Source of the DNA: Candidatus Binatia bacterium
GTDB lineage: Bacteria > Desulfobacterota > Binatia > UBA12015
Assembly: GCA_036563615.1 (NCBI GenBank)
Contig: DATCMB010000023.1
Location: 248,001-312,000 of the forward strand
Direction: 5' to 3'
DNA length: 64,000 nt
The position numbers and the translations under genes were made by a program. Positions 9,404 to 17,206 of the stretch are shown here, one piece after another (within the stretch, counting starts at the first letter, position 1; every line of letters begins with the position of its first letter). The notes beneath the pieces were generated by a model. That model was not told where the DNA came from. It saw only the letters and a list, made by a program, of their open reading frames with translations, and made no database searches.

Positions 9404-10405
9404 TCAGAGGACGATCAGCTCGGCGCGGCGGTTCTGCGCGCGGCCGTCGGCCGTGTCGTTGCTCGCGACCGGCTGGCTCTCGCCCTTGCCGACCGCCTCG
9501 AGCCGGCTCGCCGCGATGCCGCCGTCGATCAGGTAGCGGCGCACGGCGTCGGCGCGACGCTGCGACAGCCGCAGGTTGTACTGCTCCGTGCCGATCGAGT
9601 CGGTGTGGCCCTCGATCCGCACGCGGATGTCGGGCTCCTCCTTCAGCACGCGGATCGCCTCGTCGAGGATCGGCCGCGCGTCCGGACGAATGTTCGACTT
9701 GTCGAAGTCGAAGTGGACGCCGCGCAGGATGATCTTGCGCTTGGTCACCGGCGCGGGCGGCGGAGGCGGCGGCGGGGGCGGAGGAGCCTCGACCGGCTCG
9801 GGCTCGAAGTGCCAGTTCACCTGGATGCCCGACATCACCATCTGGCGGTCGTCGCGGTCGTTGTCGCGCGCCGCGGACGGCCGCAGGAAGACCTCCTCGA
9901 AGCGCACGAACACGCCGACGTTGATGCCGGCGCCGACGTTGCCGCCGAGCACGGCGTGCACCGCGAGACCGCCGCCATCCTCGTCGAGCGGTCCGCTGAT
10001 GTCGTCGAAGTAGCCGCCGAGCAGCGCCACCGAGAGCTCGGCCTTCTCACCGGTGATGGTGAACTTCGGACCGGCGGTGAACGACCACGTGCTCGTGATG
10101 TCGTCGCTGTCGTCGCAGCTCGTCACGAGCGGCCCCGAAGGACAGCTCTCGGAAGGGAGCAGCGTGAACTGCGGGCCGCCGATCAGCGAGATCGCGCCGT
10201 TCTCGGTCAGCTGCCAGCGGTACCCGCCCTGGGCGCCGATCACGCCGCCGATGTCGGCGGTGTCGTTGTAGTGCCCGATCGGGAATCCCGCGCCGAAATA
10301 CCCCCCAGCCTCTGCACCGTCGCCGCGTGCGGTGCCCGGTGTTGCGAGCAGCGCGAGCGCGATCAGCGCCACCGTCGACCTGACTCCCTGCAGGAAGAAT
10401 TTCAT
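9404..10405 (-). CDS. OmpA-family outer-membrane protein with proline linker
   Basis: 333 residues. A Sec signal peptide (about 1-28, ending near GTARG) precedes a beta-barrel-like domain of about 180 residues, then a linker with ten consecutive prolines, then a C-terminal OmpA peptidoglycan-binding domain (about 225-333). That domain has FDFDKSNIRPDARPILDEA, IEGHTDSIGTEQYNLRLSQRRA and NRRAELIVL. The protein should tether the outer membrane to the cell wall. A strong GGGGAGGGGGAG ribosome-binding site precedes the ATG. Transcription probably ends at the 9293-9336 terminator. Confidence 0.9.
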   Translation of the reverse strand: MKFFLQGVRSTVALIALALLATPGTARGDGAEAGGYFGAGFPIGHYNDTADIGGVIGAQGGYRWQLTENGAISLIGGPQFTLLPSESCPSGPLVTSCDDSDDITSTWSFTAGPKFTITGEKAELSVALLGGYFDDISGPLDEDGGGLAVHAVLGGNVGAGINVGVFVRFEEVFLRPSAARDNDRDDRQMVMSGIQVNWHFEPEPVEAPPPPPPPPPPAPVTKRKIILRGVHFDFDKSNIRPDARPILDEAIRVLKEEPDIRVRIEGHTDSIGTEQYNLRLSQRRADAVRRYLIDGGIAASRLEAVGKGESQPVASNDTADGRAQNRRAELIVL

Positions 10406-10462
10406 GACTCCCCCTCCCCGAGTCGTGATGCTTCGTTTTCAGAGAACCGCCGGTCGTTTGCG

Positions 10463-10489
10463 CTTATCCGGATTCGCAAGCTCGCTCAA
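10463..10489 (-). promoter_or_regulatory. Possible promoter of the ompA-like gene
   Basis: On the minus strand TTGAGC (10489-10484) is followed after 15 bases by GATAAG (10468-10463), each matching four of six consensus positions, about 60 bases upstream of the ATG. The surrounding stretch is unusually AT-rich for this sequence. The short spacing makes it tentative. Confidence 0.3.
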
Positions 10490-10600
10490 GAGGATACGGG
10501 GTAGACGCTGGTTTGCGACATTCTTTGATTGCCGGGCTTCGCCGCTCTGCACACGACGCGCCGACGCACTACACGCGACGCGCGCGATCCGCTATCGGGC

Positions 10601-11266
10601 ATGCCGATGGCCGGCCCCGCGTCGAACGGAGCGTCCCGCAGGACCGGGCGACGGCTGCGGCGCCTGTTCCTGCTGTCGCCGGCGCGCGTGAACGGCGTGC
10701 GCGCGGGCTACCTGCTGAACCCGGACGCGAGCTTCGCGCTCGCGCGCCAGTTCCACCGCGACGGTCTGCCGCTCGCAGAGGTGTTCAGCTTCACGAGCGG
10801 CCTCTACTTTCGCGGCAAGATCACCTATGCACGGCGCTTCGCGAGCGAGCCCGACTGCGCGATCCGCGTCATCACGCCGAACGCGGGTCTGCTCGATCCA
10901 TCGGTCGTGCTGACGGCGTCCACGCTGCGGACGTTTGGCGAGGTCGACATCGACGCCGACGATCCGCGCTACACGGAGCCGCTGCGGCGCGACGCGCGCG
11001 CGCTCGCGCGCATGCTCGCCGAGGACGGCGTCGCCGTGCTGCTCGGCAGCATCGCGACCTCGAAGTACCGTGACGTGCTGCTCGACGTGTTCGGCACGCG
11101 CCTCGTCTTCCCGCGCGACTTCGTCGGACGCGGCGACATGAGCCGCGGCGGTCTCTTGCTGCGCTCGGCGCGCGACGGCGTCGAGCTGCCGTACGAAACG
11201 GTGCTCGGCGCGACCTTGCGCGGCACGCGTCCGGCGCGCCTGCCGCCGCTACCACGCACGCGCTGA
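10601..11266 (+). CDS. Conserved hypothetical protein
   Basis: 221 residues from ATG 10601 (an upstream in-frame ATG at 10529 would add a low-complexity arginine-rich stretch). No family is recognised with certainty. Motif-like stretches are GYLLNPDASFALARQFHRDG, VFSFTSGLYFRGK, VITPNAGLL and VLLGSIATSKYRDVLLDVFG. It is soluble, lacks a signal peptide and has no obvious metal or nucleotide motif. The last 16 codons and the stop lie in the first unit of a 66-bp tandem repeat, so the C-terminus may have been altered by repeat formation. Confidence 0.65.
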   Translation: MPMAGPASNGASRRTGRRLRRLFLLSPARVNGVRAGYLLNPDASFALARQFHRDGLPLAEVFSFTSGLYFRGKITYARRFASEPDCAIRVITPNAGLLDPSVVLTASTLRTFGEVDIDADDPRYTEPLRRDARALARMLAEDGVAVLLGSIATSKYRDVLLDVFGTRLVFPRDFVGRGDMSRGGLLLRSARDGVELPYETVLGATLRGTRPARLPPLPRTR

Positions 11267-11413
11267 CGCGCGTGCTCGCGGTTGCGCGGCACGCGTCCGG
11301 CGCGCCTGCCGCCGCTACCACGCACGCGCTGACGCGCGTGCTCGCGGTTGCGCGGCACGCGTCCGCCGCGCCTGCCGCCGCTACCACGCACGCGCTGACG
11401 CGCGTGCCCGCTC
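11216..11413. repeat. 66-bp tandem repeat, three copies, starting inside a gene end
   Basis: Three consecutive units begin at 11216, 11282 and 11348, each starting TTGCGCGGCACGCGTCCG. Copies one and two are essentially identical, while copy three has a G-to-C change and diverges after about 60 bases. The first unit contains the last codons and TGA (11264-11266) of the preceding gene, so the in-frame stop is duplicated too (66 = 22 codons). No CRISPR-like spacer structure is present. Confidence 0.9.
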
Positions 11414-11498
11414 GACGCAAGCGCGCGCTGCGCCACGCACTCTCTGCGCTGCGAGCGCGCGGACTCCGTGCGCGTGGATGCGTGCGGTTCACGCGACG

Positions 11499-13313
11499 TC
11501 AGCGCGGCACGATGCGGTAGACCTCACCGTCGCGGTCGAGCAGGTAGAGCTCGCCGCGCGCGTCCTCGCCGAAGGACACGATGTTGTTGAACCGTCGGCC
11601 GCCCGTCGGTGTGAGCTCCACGGTGCGGTCGCGTGGGTTCTGCGCCACACCGCCCGCGACGCCGCGGAACGTTCGGACGAAGCTGCTGCAGAAGTCCGAG
11701 TAGACGTACGTGCCGTGCAGCTCGGGGATGGCGCAGCCCCGGTAGACGAAGCCGCCGGTCACCGAGCAGCCGGCGGCGTGCGTGTACTCCGCGACCGGGA
11801 AGGTGAAGCTGCTCGGCCCCGGGCACCCGCTGGCGCTCGGCGGCTCGAAGCACGACGACCCTTCGAAGATGTCCCAGCCGTAGTTCTCGCCGCCGGTGCT
11901 CGACGCAGGAGCGAAGTTGATCTCCTCGATCTCGTTCTGCCCGACGTCGGCGACGTAGAGGTCGCCGGTCAGACGGTCGAACGAGAAGCGCCACGGGTTG
12001 CGCAAGCCGAGCGCCCAGACGAGGCCGCGCTTCTTCCCCGCACGCGGGTTCGGATTGGTCGGCGGGACCGCGCGATACGGCGGCGTCTCGACGTCGACGT
12101 CGATGCGCAGCAGCTTGCCGAGCATGCGCGTCGGGTCCTGCGCGTTCTCGTCCGGATCCCCGCTCTGGCCGCCGTCGCCGGGGCCCATGTAGAGGTAGCC
12201 GTCCGCTCCGAAGGCGATCTGGCCGCCGTTGTGGTTGGTGCGCGGGTGCGGGATGCGCAGCACGATGCGCCTGGTCGACGGGTCCGCGCGGTCCGGGTCG
12301 AGCGCGCTCGCCTCGTAGCGCGCGAGCACGAGCCGTCCCCGGTTGTCGGTGTAGTAGACGAAGAAGCGGCGATTGCTCGCGTAGTCCGGGTGGAAGGCGA
12401 TGCTGAACAGGCCGCGCTCGCCGACGAACGAAACCTTGTCCGTGATGTCGAGGAACGGGATCGGCAGCAGCGCGCCGTTGCGCACGATGCGCACCCGGCC
12501 CTCTTGCTCGACGATGAACAGGCGCTGCGTGTCGAGCGGCGGCGCGGCGAGGTAAACCGGCGACGCGAGTCCGGCGACGACGAGCTCGCTCGCGATCTCG
12601 TCGCCGATCGCGCGCGGCACGCCCGCGCAGAGCCCGCGCGAATCGGTGAGCACGCACTGCGGGGTGCAGCCGTCGCCTGCGTTCGGGTTGCCGTCGTCGC
12701 AGCTCTCGGTGCCCTCGACGACGCGGTTGCCGCAGCGCACCGTGCGCGCAAAGCACAGCTGCGGCGCCGGCGCGTTGCGCGCGAGCGTCCGCCCCGGACC
12801 GTTGGCCGCATAGGTCGTCGAGCGCGCGCAGAACGCCGCGTCGCCGATCGTCAAGCGAACATTGATCGGACCCTGCGCCTGCGTGACGCGGTACGGCCAG
12901 GCGCGCGAGACGCCGACGACCCTCAAGCTCCCGACGTTCCGCGTGGTGCGGATCTCGACGCGCCGGATCCCGGACGGCTTCGCAGGATCGACGTAGCGGT
13001 AGCCCGAGCCGGGCGGGTCGAGCGGCTGCCATCCGGATGGCGGGAGCGGGATGATGCCGCTCGCGCCGTCGCCCGGCCCGTTGCCGACGATCTCGAGCGT
13101 CGCGCCGCTCACGCGCGGATCGGGCACGTTCGCGCTCGCGAGCGCCGGCACGTTTACGGCGCGGAACACGACGCGCGCTCCCTTGGGATGCGTCTGGTCG
13201 CGCAGCAGCAGACGCGTCGTCGCGATCGGACGGTCGACGGCGTTCGCTGGGTCTGGGGTCGCGAGCACGGCAGCGGCCGATGCGACGAACAGCAGAGCGA
13301 TCTGCAGCAGCAT
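11499..13313 (-). CDS. Exported glucose/sorbosone dehydrogenase-type (PQQ) beta-propeller protein
   Basis: 604 residues from the ATG at 13313, which gives a clean Sec signal peptide (MLLQIALLFVASAAAVLA). An N-terminal beta-rich region (about 25-190) is followed by a DUF4215-type cysteine repeat (CGNRVVEGTESCDDGNPNAGDGC), then the six-bladed dehydrogenase propeller (about 245-600). That domain has RLFIVEQEGRVRIV, TNHNGGQIAFGADGYLYMGPGDGG and WALGLRNPWRFSFD. The NHNGG histidine is the catalytic base in soluble glucose dehydrogenase. DUF4215 repeats are common in Myxococcota surface proteins. It probably oxidises an extracellular sugar; PQQ genes are not in the window. Confidence 0.82.
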   Translation of the reverse strand: MLLQIALLFVASAAAVLATPDPANAVDRPIATTRLLLRDQTHPKGARVVFRAVNVPALASANVPDPRVSGATLEIVGNGPGDGASGIIPLPPSGWQPLDPPGSGYRYVDPAKPSGIRRVEIRTTRNVGSLRVVGVSRAWPYRVTQAQGPINVRLTIGDAAFCARSTTYAANGPGRTLARNAPAPQLCFARTVRCGNRVVEGTESCDDGNPNAGDGCTPQCVLTDSRGLCAGVPRAIGDEIASELVVAGLASPVYLAAPPLDTQRLFIVEQEGRVRIVRNGALLPIPFLDITDKVSFVGERGLFSIAFHPDYASNRRFFVYYTDNRGRLVLARYEASALDPDRADPSTRRIVLRIPHPRTNHNGGQIAFGADGYLYMGPGDGGQSGDPDENAQDPTRMLGKLLRIDVDVETPPYRAVPPTNPNPRAGKKRGLVWALGLRNPWRFSFDRLTGDLYVADVGQNEIEEINFAPASSTGGENYGWDIFEGSSCFEPPSASGCPGPSSFTFPVAEYTHAAGCSVTGGFVYRGCAIPELHGTYVYSDFCSSFVRTFRGVAGGVAQNPRDRTVELTPTGGRRFNNIVSFGEDARGELYLLDRDGEVYRIVPR

Positions 13314-13496
13314 GTGAGCCCCCACGGCTGCGCGCGTAATGCCGCGTTTCGTTCGGCGTGGCGGCGAAGCAAGCTCCGCGCCCCGCGACTCATCGTGCGG
13401 AGGTGTGCGACTCGGGTCAACGCCACCTGGTGACGCGTGTATGCACTTCATGCGAAACGCAGCCGGGGATTGATCCGCGCGAGGCCGCGTTCATAG

Positions 13497-14336
13497 ATGG
13501 CCGTCATGGCGGCGCAAACCGGCGGCGGTCGGTGGCATCCGCGGATCGTCGTCAACCAGGCCTCGACGCTCCGGCTGCCGCTCGCCGAGGACCTGGCGCT
13601 CTATCGCGAGCTCGGCGTCGAGCGCGTCACGCTGCTGTCGCGCAAGGTGGACGCCGCAGGCGATGACGAGGCGCTGCGCCTCGTGCGCGACGCTGGAGTG
13701 ACGGTCGACAGCCTGATGGTCGGTCCGCTGCTCGAGCTCGCGCGTCCGGAGCAGTGGGAGGAGGGCAGGAGCGCGCTGCGGCGGATGCTCGCGCGGGCCC
13801 GACGCTTCGGCGCCGACTGCGTGGTGATCACGAGCGGCCCCGCCGGAACGCTGACCTGGGAGGACGCGGCAGACGCGCTCGCGACCGCGCTCGAGCCGGT
13901 GATCGCCGAGGCGCGCGCGGAAGGCATGACGATCGCGGTCGAGCACACCAACAACCTGCGCTTCGACCTCGGCTTCCTGCACAACCTGCGCGACACGATC
14001 GACGTCGCTCGCCGGATCGGTCTGCGCGTCTGCATGGAGGTGAACAGCGTCTGGGGCGAGCGCGCGCTGCGCGACACGATCCGCGCCGGCGTCGATCTCC
14101 TCCGCATCGTGCAGGTGAACGACTTCGTCGTCCCGACGACGTCGACGCCGGACCGCGCGGTGCCGGGCGACGGCGTCATCCCGCTCGCGCGCATCGTCGG
14201 CGAGCTCGAGGCGGCGGGCTACCGCGGTCCGTACGAGATCGAGATCGTGGGACCGCGCATCGAGGCGGAAGGCTATCCGAGCGCGCTGCGGCGCAGCCTC
14301 GAGCACGTCGATGCGCTGCTGCGCGGGCTCGCGTAG
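13497..14336 (+). CDS. Sugar phosphate isomerase/epimerase-type TIM barrel protein
   Basis: 279 residues, xylose-isomerase-like TIM barrel family. Metal-ligand segments typical of the family are visible: IAVEHTNN, CMEVNSVWGERAL, QVNDFV and YEIEIVGPRIEAEGY, giving the expected E...D/E...H/N...E pattern. Substrate cannot be told from sequence; relatives act on inosose, hydroxypyruvate or ketoses. Divergent from the sugar dehydrogenase gene 184 bases away, so a joint role in sugar or polyol use is possible. It ends 12 bases from the convergent RND gene. Confidence 0.75.
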   Translation: MAVMAAQTGGGRWHPRIVVNQASTLRLPLAEDLALYRELGVERVTLLSRKVDAAGDDEALRLVRDAGVTVDSLMVGPLLELARPEQWEEGRSALRRMLARARRFGADCVVITSGPAGTLTWEDAADALATALEPVIAEARAEGMTIAVEHTNNLRFDLGFLHNLRDTIDVARRIGLRVCMEVNSVWGERALRDTIRAGVDLLRIVQVNDFVVPTTSTPDRAVPGDGVIPLARIVGELEAAGYRGPYEIEIVGPRIEAEGYPSALRRSLEHVDALLRGLA

Positions 14337-14348
14337 GCTTCGCGCCGC

Positions 14349-17135
14349 TCAGGCGCCGGGGCGCGCGGTCTCGCTCTGCAGCCGGTCGCTCAGGATGCGC
14401 GCCAGGTTGCGGTAGAGCTGCGCCGCGGTGCGCGGGTAGCGACGCTGCACGCGGGCGAGCGCGCGCTCGTTGACCGTCAGCACCTCGAGCGGCTCGGTGG
14501 CGATCACGTCGGCGGTGCGCTGGTGGCTGCGGATCAGCCCCATCTCGCCGAACACGTCGCCGCGTCCGAGCTCGCGCACCATGCGCTCCTGGCCGTTCAC
14601 GTGCACGCGCACCTCGGCCTTGCCGTCGATGATGACGTACATCTGGTCGCCGACCTCGCCTTGACGCACGACGTGCTGGCCGCGCTCGTGGGTCTCGAGC
14701 CCGGCGAGCAGCGCGACGAGCCGCGCCTGCGACGGACGCAGGTTCTGGAACAGCGGGATCGTGCGGTGCGGGTCGCGTCCGAGCTTGACGCCGAGCAGGT
14801 CCCACAGCGTGATGATGCGCGTCGTCGCGAGCAGCGCCGGGAAGAGCGCGAGCTCCGTGACGATCGCCGCGAGGATCGTGATCGCCGACAGCGCGCCGAA
14901 CTGCTGCAGCGGGACGAAGGTCGAGATCGCGAGGCTCGCGAAGCCGAAGAAGAGCAGCAGCGAGTTGAACAGCGCCGGCTTTCCGACGCTCGAGAACGTG
15001 CGCACCATCGCCGTTTCCTGATCGGCGGTGCGCTTGATCTCCGAGGAGAGCCTGCTCATCAGGTGGATCGTGTCGTCGACGACGATGCCGAGCACGATCG
15101 ACGCGATGATCGTCGTGCCGAGGTTGAGCGGCGCTCCCGTGAGGCCCATCAAGCCAAAGAAGACGATCACCGGCACGAAGTTCGGCACCATGGCGATCAG
15201 GCCGATCCGCGCCGAGAGGAACATCAGCGCCATGACCGCGAAGATCGCGACCGTCGCCATGGCGAGGCTCCCGATCTGACCGCTGACCAGGTCGCTGGTC
15301 GTCTCCATCATCAGGATCAGATTGCCGGTCGCGCGGGCGCGCAGCTCGGGCGGGAAGGTCTGCGCGGCGAAGCGGTGGATCTGGCCGACGAGGCGCTCGA
15401 TGTCGCTCGAGCGCGCGAGCGTCGTGCGCACCAGGATGTGCGTGCGCGAGAAGTCGGAGTTGACGACGCGCTGGAACGACTTCGGGCTCGAGGCGACGAG
15501 CTGCAGCACGGAGTCGAGCTGCGCCGGGTTCTCCCAGAAGGTCGTCGGCGCGCCCGCCGGCGCGCCGCCCTCGGCCGCGCCGCTCTCGACCACGTTGCCG
15601 TGCTCGTCGATGATGATGTCGCCCTCGGCGCCGGCGCTCGCCTGGTTGCCGCGGTCGAGCAGCTCCGCGTAGTCGACGAAGGAGATCGTCTTGTCGACGC
15701 CCGGCAGCGAGTCGATGTGCTTCTGCAGCGCGCGGATCCGCTCGAGCGTGTCGAGCTTCTTCATCGTCCCGGGCGCGTCGGCGTCGATGGCGACGTAGAA
15801 CGCCATGCTGCCGACCAGGTTCTCGTTGATCGCGTCGGTCGCCTTGCGCACCGGGTCGTCGGGACCGAAGAACGAGCTCAGGTTGTTGTCGACCTGGATC
15901 TTCGGGATCTGCGTCAAGCACACCGCGCAGAGCACGGCGGTCGCGAGGATCACGGTCGTGCGCCGCCGGATGCTGAAGGTCGCGATGCCGGCGAGGAAGC
16001 GGCTCACCGTTGGCGAGTAGTCCTCGCGCACCGTGCGCGGCAGGGACAGCAAGGCGAGGATCGACGGCACGACGACCAGCGCCATCACGAACGCGATCGC
16101 GACGCCGATCGCCGCGTAGATGCCGAGCTGTCGAATGCTGACGATCTGGTTCGTGACCAGCGACAGGAAGCCGATGATCGTCGTGATCGCCGTGATGACG
16201 ATCGGCATGCCGGTGTCGCGCAGCGTGTGCAGCGCGGCCTCGCGCGGCGATCCGGCGGTCGACGTGGCTTCGTAGTAGTCGGCGAGGACGTGCAGGCAGT
16301 AGGCGCCGGCGAGCACCAGCAGCAGCGGCGGCAGGGCGAGCGTGCCGAGGCTGAGCGGCGTGTCGGCGAGCGCCATGATGCCGAGCGTCCACACGAGCGT
16401 GACCGAGATCGCGGTCAGCGGCAGCAGCACACCGCGCACCGAGCGGAAGCAGAGCGCGAGGGTGACGACGATGATGCCGAAGGCGATCGGCACGAAGCGC
16501 GACAGGTCCTTCCACATCGCGTCCGCCGCGTAGACCTTGAAGTGCGGCAGCCCGGTGTAGACGACCTGCTCCGGTCCGTTCGCGCGCGCGACGATCTCCT
16601 CGATCTCTTGGTCGATCCCGCGACGCGCGAACTCCTCGTCGCTCATCTCCTCGAAGAAGACGTTGAGCGCAGCCGCGCGGCCGTCGGGGGAGACGAGGTT
16701 CTTCAGGTAGATCGGACGCTCGGCGAGCTTCGCCTTGAGCTCGGCGATCTCTGCGGGCGAGCGCGGGATCGTCTCGATGAGCGGCGGCGGGTCGAGAACG
16801 TCGGCAACCGGGTCGACGGCGTTCGTCAAGCTCACGACCTCGGCGACGCCGTCGATGGCCGCGATCTCGTCGGTCAGGCGGCGGATCTTCTCGAGCGTCT
16901 CCGGCCGGTAGACGTCGTCGGTGATGACGCCGACGACGCCGATCTCGTCGCTGCCGAAGAGGCGGCGGATCTCGTCGTAGTACGCCTTGTCGGCGTCACC
17001 CTCGGCGAGCAGGGTCTCGACGGAGGCGTCGAGCCGGGTCTCGCGCGCGTGCCAGGCGAAAAATACCGTGGCCGCGGCGACGACCAGCAGCACCGCCTTC
17101 GGCCACTCGACGATTGCGCGATAGACCCGCTCCAT
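14349..17135 (-). CDS. RND-superfamily permease with C-terminal cyclic-nucleotide-binding domain
   Basis: 928 residues. The first about 790 are an RND/MmpL/HpnN-like transporter: TM1 at 12-28, a first periplasmic domain, a block of helices (about 215-355), TM7 near 385, a second periplasmic domain (about 405-590) and the final helices (about 600-760). Residues about 800-905 are a cNMP-binding fold with ERGQHVVRQGEVGDQMYVIIDGKAEV and GRGDVFGEMGLIRSHQRTADVIA; the phosphate-cassette pattern GEMGLI..HQRTA is close to but not the canonical GE.A.....RAA. Such permeases move hydrophobic molecules such as hopanoids or lipids. Fusion to a cyclic-nucleotide sensor suggests second-messenger gating. Possible coupling to the cyclase at 50525 is speculation. 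Confidence 0.85.
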   Translation of the reverse strand: MERVYRAIVEWPKAVLLVVAAATVFFAWHARETRLDASVETLLAEGDADKAYYDEIRRLFGSDEIGVVGVITDDVYRPETLEKIRRLTDEIAAIDGVAEVVSLTNAVDPVADVLDPPPLIETIPRSPAEIAELKAKLAERPIYLKNLVSPDGRAAALNVFFEEMSDEEFARRGIDQEIEEIVARANGPEQVVYTGLPHFKVYAADAMWKDLSRFVPIAFGIIVVTLALCFRSVRGVLLPLTAISVTLVWTLGIMALADTPLSLGTLALPPLLLVLAGAYCLHVLADYYEATSTAGSPREAALHTLRDTGMPIVITAITTIIGFLSLVTNQIVSIRQLGIYAAIGVAIAFVMALVVVPSILALLSLPRTVREDYSPTVSRFLAGIATFSIRRRTTVILATAVLCAVCLTQIPKIQVDNNLSSFFGPDDPVRKATDAINENLVGSMAFYVAIDADAPGTMKKLDTLERIRALQKHIDSLPGVDKTISFVDYAELLDRGNQASAGAEGDIIIDEHGNVVESGAAEGGAPAGAPTTFWENPAQLDSVLQLVASSPKSFQRVVNSDFSRTHILVRTTLARSSDIERLVGQIHRFAAQTFPPELRARATGNLILMMETTSDLVSGQIGSLAMATVAIFAVMALMFLSARIGLIAMVPNFVPVIVFFGLMGLTGAPLNLGTTIIASIVLGIVVDDTIHLMSRLSSEIKRTADQETAMVRTFSSVGKPALFNSLLLFFGFASLAISTFVPLQQFGALSAITILAAIVTELALFPALLATTRIITLWDLLGVKLGRDPHRTIPLFQNLRPSQARLVALLAGLETHERGQHVVRQGEVGDQMYVIIDGKAEVRVHVNGQERMVRELGRGDVFGEMGLIRSHQRTADVIATEPLEVLTVNERALARVQRRYPRTAAQLYRNLARILSDRLQSETARPGA

Positions 17136-17179
17136 GACCCGCTCCGGGTGAATTCCGACAAGATTTCCCGGAAGCGGTT

Positions 17180-17206
17180 CTTCTATCGAGCCTGGCTGGC
17201 TGTCAA
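17180..17206 (-). promoter_or_regulatory. Possible promoter of the RND gene
   Basis: On the minus strand a consensus TTGACA (17206-17201) is followed after 15 bases by TAGAAG (17185-17180), 45 bases before the RND start codon. The -35 box overlaps the stop codon of the upstream radical SAM gene, so the RND gene may have its own promoter as well as read-through transcription. Confidence 0.3.

Noticed and set aside
11216-11413. CRISPR array
   Set aside because: Units are contiguous without unique spacers, only three copies, and start inside a coding sequence.
11272-11520. Small plus-strand gene inside the 66-bp repeats
   Set aside because: Its sequence is just the translated repeat (Ala/Thr/Arg), without ribosome-binding site or family.
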